From Rhabditophanes sp. KR3021 (Eukaryota; Nematoda; Chromadorea; Rhabditida; Alloionematidae): a stretch of DNA of 64,000 nucleotides. The stretch lies in contig CAUJLY010000002.1 of the NCBI GenBank assembly GCA_963281155.1, positions 62,001 through 126,000 on the forward strand, written 5' to 3'. Of this stretch, positions 58,001-64,000 are shown in pieces. The notes beneath the pieces are model-generated. The model was not told where the DNA came from. It ran no database searches and saw only the letters and a program-made list of their open reading frames with translations. A program made the position numbers and the translations under genes. Each line of letters begins with the position of its first letter. Position 1 is the first letter of the stretch.

Positions 58001-58454
58001 GTTGTCTAGTGTCCGGGTCATACAACCCAATCTTAATAGCCTCCAACAGCGTCAAGCTTTGTCTTGTTTCGGGGTGGAAGATGCCATGTTCCTTATTCAA
58101 AATGTCCTGGAACACTCCAGCAATGTGGCCTTTGGTGACGGCTTCTTCCAGTGAAAACTTGGAGCCTGACTTCAGGTCGAAGTAGTCACTGCCGGTGGAG
58201 TGAAGGTCCAGGAGGCCTTGCCGTAACTCCTCCACGAATGAAAGGATTTCCGAACTCTTCTTGTTCAATTTTCCTTCCATTTCGTAGTATTGGGTTTTGA
58301 CGAGAGTTTCTTCTTGGTACATGTTACTTTCGTCTTCGTGTTCGGTGATCTTGGCGCGGTCAGGCAAGTCTTTCACATTTTCGAATTCATCCATCTCGTC
58401 CTCATTGGAGCCTTGATGCATGGAGAAGGCTTGATTGACATTGATTACCGGAAT
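52056..58454 (-). CDS. vab-10: vab-10 plakin branch: plectin repeats with own stop
   Basis: Exons in transcript order: 56435-58454, 55874-55940, 52056-55830 (introns 494 and 43 nt). Both joins restore frame (VYP-D-RNVEESV; ALG-G-PGGGVSLYRAV). About 1,950 residues consist almost wholly of plectin repeats (recurring units such as LTLLEAIKIGLYDPDTRQ, MNVIRAVAKEIIDPIQG, LSFTEAARQHKMY), the intermediate-filament-binding modules of plakins. A TAG at 52056 closes the plakin (VAB-10A-type) form, which in C. elegans anchors epidermis to cuticle in fibrous organelles. The spectraplakin form must splice from an upstream exon past this block to 51284. Confidence 0.92.
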
Positions 58455-58610
58455 CTACAAAGCAAACGTTAGAAACAAACAAACGACTTTAATTAAACAG
58501 GTCCCCCGGACCATAACCGTTTCCCTTGACATAATAAGACATTTTAATTTATCATTGCTAAGCACAAACGCAATCACTTCAAAAAGCTATGTTAGATCAC
58601 TTCAAATTAC

Positions 58611-59150
58611 CTTAGGCTTTTCAGCTTCACGTCTACGTCTTTCCTCGTCCTCTTCTTCTTGACGTCTACGTCTTTCGGCTTCTTCTTTACGCCTACGGTC
58701 TTCATCTTCTTGGCGTTTACGTTCCGCGTCCCGTCTACGTTTTTCTTCCTCTTCGCGTCTCTTTCTCTCAGCCTCATCTTCCTGTTGACGACGTCTACGG
58801 TCAGCTTCATCTTGTTCCCGTCTTTTGCGTTCATCTTCCTCTTCCTGACGTCTTCTACGGTCAGCCTCTTCCTGGCGTCTTCTACGTTCGGCATCTTCAG
58901 CCTCGCGTCTTTTTCTTTCCTCCTCCTCACGCCTTCTTCTTTCTTCCTCCTCACGTCTCTTCCTCTCAGCTTCTTCTTCAGCTTCTTTCAACTTCCTCAA
59001 GCGATCGGCTTCTTCCCTAGCCTTTCTGGCCTTCTCGGCCTCCTCTCTTTCCCTCCTAAGTCTATCAGCTTCCTCCAAAGCCTTTTTCCTAGCAGCCTCA
59101 AAGGCACGCCTCTTTTCCTCTTCCTCAGCCCTACGTCTGTCTTCTTCTTC
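58611..59150 (-). CDS. vab-10: vab-10 exon: 180-residue charged single helix
   Basis: A 540-nt phase-0 exon with TATAG acceptor and AAG-GTAATT donor. Nearly every residue is Glu, Arg, Lys, Asp or Ala (EEAERKRREEEERRRREEEE, RRRQEEEDERKRRE), the composition of an ER/K single alpha helix. It lies between the plakin domain and the plectin repeats and would act as a rigid spacer. Because it is 3n long it could be skipped without changing frame. Confidence 0.85.
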
Positions 59151-59884
59151 CTATAACCACGGAGTAATTGCGTAAAGTGTTTGACAATCAACTATTTCGC
59201 ACTTTTCTTTGTTATCAAAGACTCACTCAAAAAGCAGCTGTGTTGGCAAAAAGGCAGGTAGTAGTATATTGCGTGAAATGGTGGGAGCGGTGTTGTAAAT
59301 GGTTTGTTTGTTGAAGCAAATATTATATAATACACAAAATGTCTCTCCAGAATTACCAAAAAGAGTTGACAATCAAAAAGAAATAAGTAGAAAAGCAAAT
59401 GTGTGATGGTGAAGCTTGTTGTGGTGATTACAAAATTAGTTGAATAACAAACAAATAAAGGCTACACGACACAAGTAAGTTGAAACAATTTAAAAACATT
59501 TAATAGGAGATTAAACAGTAAGGATCAAAGATGGTGTGAGGATTTATATAATTTGGTGTTTGTCAAGTGCCAATTGTGTTTAATTCAATCGACTTCAAAG
59601 CTTTGTTGTTGTTACATTTTTTAATTAGCTCTCATTTTTATATTATTTTCATATTAATCATCTTTAAACAGGGATCGTTTGTTAGGAGAATTAATTGTTG
59701 AGACAAAAATTAAAAAATCAGAAATTATTTGGCCAGAGAAAAGGCAAAGCTGACAACAACAAACATAAATACTTTTCTTTTCTGGGTTATTGTTAAAAAT
59801 AATAAATTTAGATCAGTGCCCTTTTATCAGGTAAAAGGTTGTAGCAAAATTATCACTTTTACAGTTTTGGCAAAAAACACTTAC
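59151..59884 (-). other. 734-nt intron of vab-10
   Basis: Bounded by a GTAAGTG donor at 59878-59884 and a GGTTATAG acceptor at 59151. No coding or RNA feature is seen inside. It is much longer than most introns here and could hold an internal promoter or regulatory element. Confidence 0.6.
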
Positions 59885-62800
59885 CTGTTTTTGTCGTTTC
59901 CAATTTTGGAGGAGAACATTCATTTCATTCTTTCTCTCCAGGATCAGAGAGGACAGTTCGGCGAAGCGTCGGTTCAGTTTCTCCAACTCTTCCCTCACCT
60001 GCTCGGCTCCATTCTTTGGCTGAGGCGTCTGGCGGAGGAAGAGTGCCCTGGTGGCAGGTCCGTGAATGTCAACGATCGACTCAAGGAACATCTCGAGGTT
60101 GTTGTCGTAGGCGCGGGCATCTCTTATGAATTTGCCTCCTTCTCTGTTGACCTTTTGGATGGCTTCCATTCTTTCCTGGAGTTGCGAGTACTCGCCGATC
60201 AAAGTGTCTAGTTGTCTTTGGTACTCTTCTGGCGCCAATTCTTCAGGCCTCCTCAACTTGTTGATGGTGCCTTCGACCCGATCCAGCCAAGAAATCTCGG
60301 TGTCATACTCACTTCGGTAAGTCATTTCTACCTGGAGCAAAGACTCCACCGCTCTTACTCTTTCCTCTACTTGACTGTTCACATTCTCCCACCGGACAGT
60401 CAACTTCTGGACTTGCTCGTCAAGTCTGTCGACGTCGGGATGTTTAGGGTCGTTGAATCTGGTCCGGGCAGCATGTTGCCTCAACACGACGATGTTTCTA
60501 TTCAAGTTGTCGACGACGCCCCGTTCTTGTTGGAGTCTCATGCTAAGTTGGACTAGTTGGGACTGAGCTCCCCTCAGCTTGGCATGGTCGGCAGGCAGGT
60601 CGTCGAAGGAGGCGAGGGTCAGTTCGTGTTGCTTCACCATATCATCCACCTCTCCCATTCCATTAAGGACAAGTTCGAGGGCCTTCAATCTGTCCACATA
60701 CATCTTCGACAAGTCCCAAAGATTCTCCCATCTTTCACTCAGGAAGTCGTTGTTAACTCTTTGGTTGGGTGTTGGATTGACGATTTGTCTGAACAATTCC
60801 TTCACATTTGAAACTTCGGTGTCCAGAGATTGGAGGAAATCCTCGAAAGCTTTGTGATCGTTGACGTGTTGTTCCAGAGTTGACATCTTGCTGGCAACAG
60901 GTTCCTTCACACGTTCGCTAAGTTTCTTCCAGGCTTCTTCCAATTTTCTGGCTAGCTCATTGAAGGAATCATCGAATTGGTTGGAGTAGTCTGGCTCAGG
61001 TGGTCTTTGAGACTGATTCAGTAGGTTATAGAAATGTTCGTTCACTAATCTCAGTTCTTCCTTCAATCTCATGGCAAGGGGGTCACTTGGATCCATTTCA
61101 CTCAACAGCTTCATAGCATCCTCATTCAAAGCCTTGATGATGGCATCTCTTTGATCTGGATCGATGGCCATGAAGTCTTCCAAACTCCACTCTCTGACTG
61201 TCCTCATCGTATTCAAGATCATATTATACCTAACAAGTCTATGTTTCTTCTCCCACAACTTCCTCAATCTCTCAATGAAAGCATGCAACCTCTGGAGATA
61301 ACTAGTCAACCTTCCATCAGGAGGTGGGATCCTGAAGACAACGGACGGTACACGAGCATGTACTCCATCAACTCCAATAACATCCCACCAAATCATGTCG
61401 CTGTTGCTGACCAGAGTGACCTCATCTCCGGCTCTGATCGTAATTTCTTTGCGTACATAATCACAGTTGGCGGTGACGTAGATACGTTTTTCCATTTTCT
61501 GCCCTCTTTGCCAGAGGGGCGAGATTTGAGAGGCCTTTTCGGTGAGTGCCATCAGGAGGGACTGGTATTTGTTGATCATGTCCTTCATTTCATTCAACTC
61601 TGCTAGATACTTCTCCCCTTCGTCCAAGGAAAAGTCAGAATGAAGGTAACTTCTCTCCAGGACATCGGACTGCACCTTCATCCACTCCTCAACCTTGTCC
61701 GCATCCTCGTTGAATGTCTTGAGATTCAAAGCATCTCTAAGATGGACCTCGTAACAAGAAGCCAATTGGAGTAACCAATCCCATTGCTCTTGCATCAATC
61801 TCAAGTACGAGTCTATCAACTCAACGGCCGGATGTCTTTGGTTAATGAGAGCTGCTCCTTGATTGTGGATGTCGTTGAATTGTTTCTCTCTGAGCTCGAT
61901 TTCATGCAAAAGCTGCAAGTATTTTAGAATTAGTTAGGTGGTGGTTTTTAATTATTACTGTACTATAAACACATCAATCTTCCCAATTAAAGATGATGCA
62001 TCAGTATAAATGTTTATTCTGTCAACATCCATTAACTATTTTTAGTTTATTAGTTGACGTATTAGGAAATTTATGCATGACCTTTACCAACGAACCTGCT
62101 TGTAATAATTCTGCAACATGGGTGTATCAAGTTGATTGATATCGGACCAATTACGGGAAACTTCGATGTCTTCTCTCTCTCCGATCCACTGGACTTCGAG
62201 TTGGGCTGCCCTGAGGAATGCGATCAGGGAGTCTAAGTCCAGCATCCTTCCAGCCGACAAGTCTCTCAGCTGCTGGTATTCCGATTCCAATGTCCTCAAC
62301 AAGTGGCAATATTCCTCTGAATCTTCAGCAGACACTTTAGCCTTAACAAATACTTTAAATTGGTTCAATTTATTTTATGGGTTTTGTTATCGTCAAATGG
62401 TAATTTGTCTCCGTTAATCACACTACTAACAACATAAATGGAAACAAACTATCCATACATCCTCCCAACCACTTTCTAACGCAACTACTTTGACATTCCA
62501 ATTTACAAAAAGGTAATTTAAAGTGGAATTATTATTACTACCATCCTTCCAAGGACACCATACACCTTACTTAGATCACAATAACAAACACCACACACCC
62601 AACTCACTCCTAACTTAATTCCAAAGCCACCAACAAAGAAGGAGCCCAAGGATGGTGGGAACCAATGATATTAACTTACTTGGTGAGATATGCATTCATC
62701 AACGTCCTGTCTAAAGTCCTGAATGTCCCTATTGTCAAGTTTATGATTTTCGAATAACTCATCCAAAGCCCCCAATTCTTGCTTGAAATTCATGTTGTCT

Positions 62801-64000
62801 AGGCCATCCATCCTCACCCTCACCCATTCGATGCATTCTTCGACTTTGCTGAAGACGGATTCTCGTTGTTGTTGGAGACGTTGGGACGTTTCACGACGCA
62901 GTGTTTCGGTGCGACTGTTCAGTCTGGACAGGGTTTCCCCTCCGATCCTGTTCAAGTAGGCTTCTCTGCGTTGGTGAAGGCCGTACACTTGCTTGTAGAA
63001 GTCGTCGGCTTCGGGGTGGTCGTGGTTCTTCAAGGTGTCAACGTCCTCGTAAAAGCCATCGATGGGATGTTTTAAGTTTTCCAATTCGTTGATGATGTCT
63101 CTGATTAGACGGTCAGCCTCCACGGCTTGGATCGAATCAGCACGGCTGTCCACATCCTCGATCCTAGCCAGAAGTAAATCTAACTGTTCGTTCGTAATGC
63201 CGATGCCTCTGCTCAATCTGCTAATCAAGTCATTCAAATCATCCTACAAAGGGTACATTTAATTTGGTATTAAATAAAAGAGAAAGGTGTTATTTGTTAA
63301 AATTAACCATATTAGTAAACAGATAAAAAAAGCCAAACCTCAACTCCTGCCGCCTGATTCAGTTCCGTTGTCCGTAACACCATCGCCCTCAACAATCTGT
63401 CCCATACTTCATCTAAGGCATGGGCAGACACGTCGTCTGGAATGTTGAAGTGGTTGGTTTTGCCGAGGGTCTCGACTAAGTCGTGGTATTGGTTGGTTAG
63501 ACTAGCTTTGGTAGCTGCCTTTAGGGGGAGGTCTTCCTCTGTGAACTTAGTCAAGTCGGAGAGGAGGTCCATCAGTTGAGGGTAGGAGAGTTGGGAATGC
63601 CGGTCATCCATGAGGTGAGTAGCATCTAGGACCCACTTCCGGAATTCGTACCCCTTGGCAATGTAATTTTCCATGGCATTTACATACTATAAGAGACAAA
63701 GAGACAAGGAGATGTGTTAATTGTTATGAGTGAGACAAAAGACAAGAACGTCAAAAGAAACAAGATGATTCCAACTTACTCTAGACAATTCATCTAAATG
63801 CGGCAAAGCATTGTAAAGAGAAGAAACATAAGTGATGACACTCTTCTCATCAGGATTGTCACAATCGACATCCTCAGCATCCAACAACTTCGAAACTCCA
63901 AACTCCTGGTCGGCGGCGTTGAAGGCGTTGTCGAGACGGACACGGGCATTCACATCCTTCTCTGAAATGCCATTCCAGTTGATTAGGTTTGGACGGTAAC
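59885..64000 (-). CDS. vab-10: vab-10 shared N-terminal part: CH2 end, plakin domain with SH3
   Basis: Partial; the gene start lies beyond 64000. Exons in transcript order: 63780 to the window edge, 63339-63686, 62680-63243, 62096-62341, 59885-61912, all in phase 0. The first encodes the end of the second calponin-homology domain (NLINWNGISEKDVNARVRLD, KLLDAEDVD, PDEKSVITYVSSLYNALP), the actin-binding module. The rest is the plakin domain of spectrin repeats with an embedded SH3 (about 61318-61474: VTANCDYVRKEITIRAGDEV, MIWWDVIGVDGVHARVP). One splice joins QNYYKQ to LLHEIELREKQ, matching plakins. This part is common to both the plakin and spectraplakin forms and attaches actin and partner proteins at the membrane. 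Confidence 0.95.

Noticed and set aside
58659..59156. Plus-strand frame rich in Phe/Ser/Leu
   Set aside because: Antisense shadow of the Arg/Glu helix exon of vab-10.
1..64000. CRISPR arrays, bacterial operons, promoters or insertion sequences
   Set aside because: The window is clearly eukaryotic (spliced genes, spectraplakin, mitoferrin); no direct-repeat/spacer array is present.

Overview
This is a nuclear genome segment from a nematode. The evidence is: a VAB-10-type plakin/spectraplakin locus whose plectin and spectrin branches end separately; a von Willebrand A plus zona pellucida (cuticlin-type) membrane protein; a nematode-style glutathione S-transferase; very short introns (mostly 41-48 nt) with GTAAGT donors and TTTCAG-like acceptors; likely trans-splice acceptors just upstream of several start codons; and at least one operon-like pair of genes. 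Exons are very long (up to about 6 kb) and intergenic DNA is AT-rich, which suggests an intron-poor species, perhaps of the Strongyloides/Rhabditophanes kind. That last placement is inference only.

Layout. 0-8 kb: a decayed Ty3/gypsy pol fragment, a coiled-coil protein, a GST, an F-box/LRR-like protein, and an intact gene carrying only the H2C2 zinc-binding module of a retrotransposon integrase. 8-11.6 kb: mostly noncoding, with a 20-bp tandem repeat and a strongly G-poor stretch. 11.6-20.4 kb: a gene-dense block with a cysteine-rich membrane protein, a small secreted protein, CCM3/PDCD10, a short unrecognised gene, MCM10 encoded as two consecutive reading frames, two small unknown genes and a divergent DEAD-box helicase. 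21.9-24.9 kb: a secreted two-module protein. 25-27.7 kb: an intergenic region holding a near-perfect 125-bp inverted repeat. 27.7-36.5 kb: a roughly 2,800-residue Thr-rich protein ending in vWA, ZP, furin site and transmembrane segments. 37-42.6 kb: mitoferrin, the splicing helicase PRP16/MOG-1 and a CISD iron-sulfur protein. 43.2-64 kb: the vab-10 locus on the minus strand, running off the right edge inside its actin-binding CH2 domain.

At several places a clearly continuous protein changes frame by one base at or beside a short homopolymer (PRP16 twice, VAB-10 once, the two-module secreted protein once, the ZP protein once or twice). Because some of these are essential genes, assembly or base-calling indels are a better explanation than gene decay. 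Gene models here should allow for that. The most unusual biological observations are the split MCM10, the domesticated integrase zinc-finger gene, and the inverted repeat.
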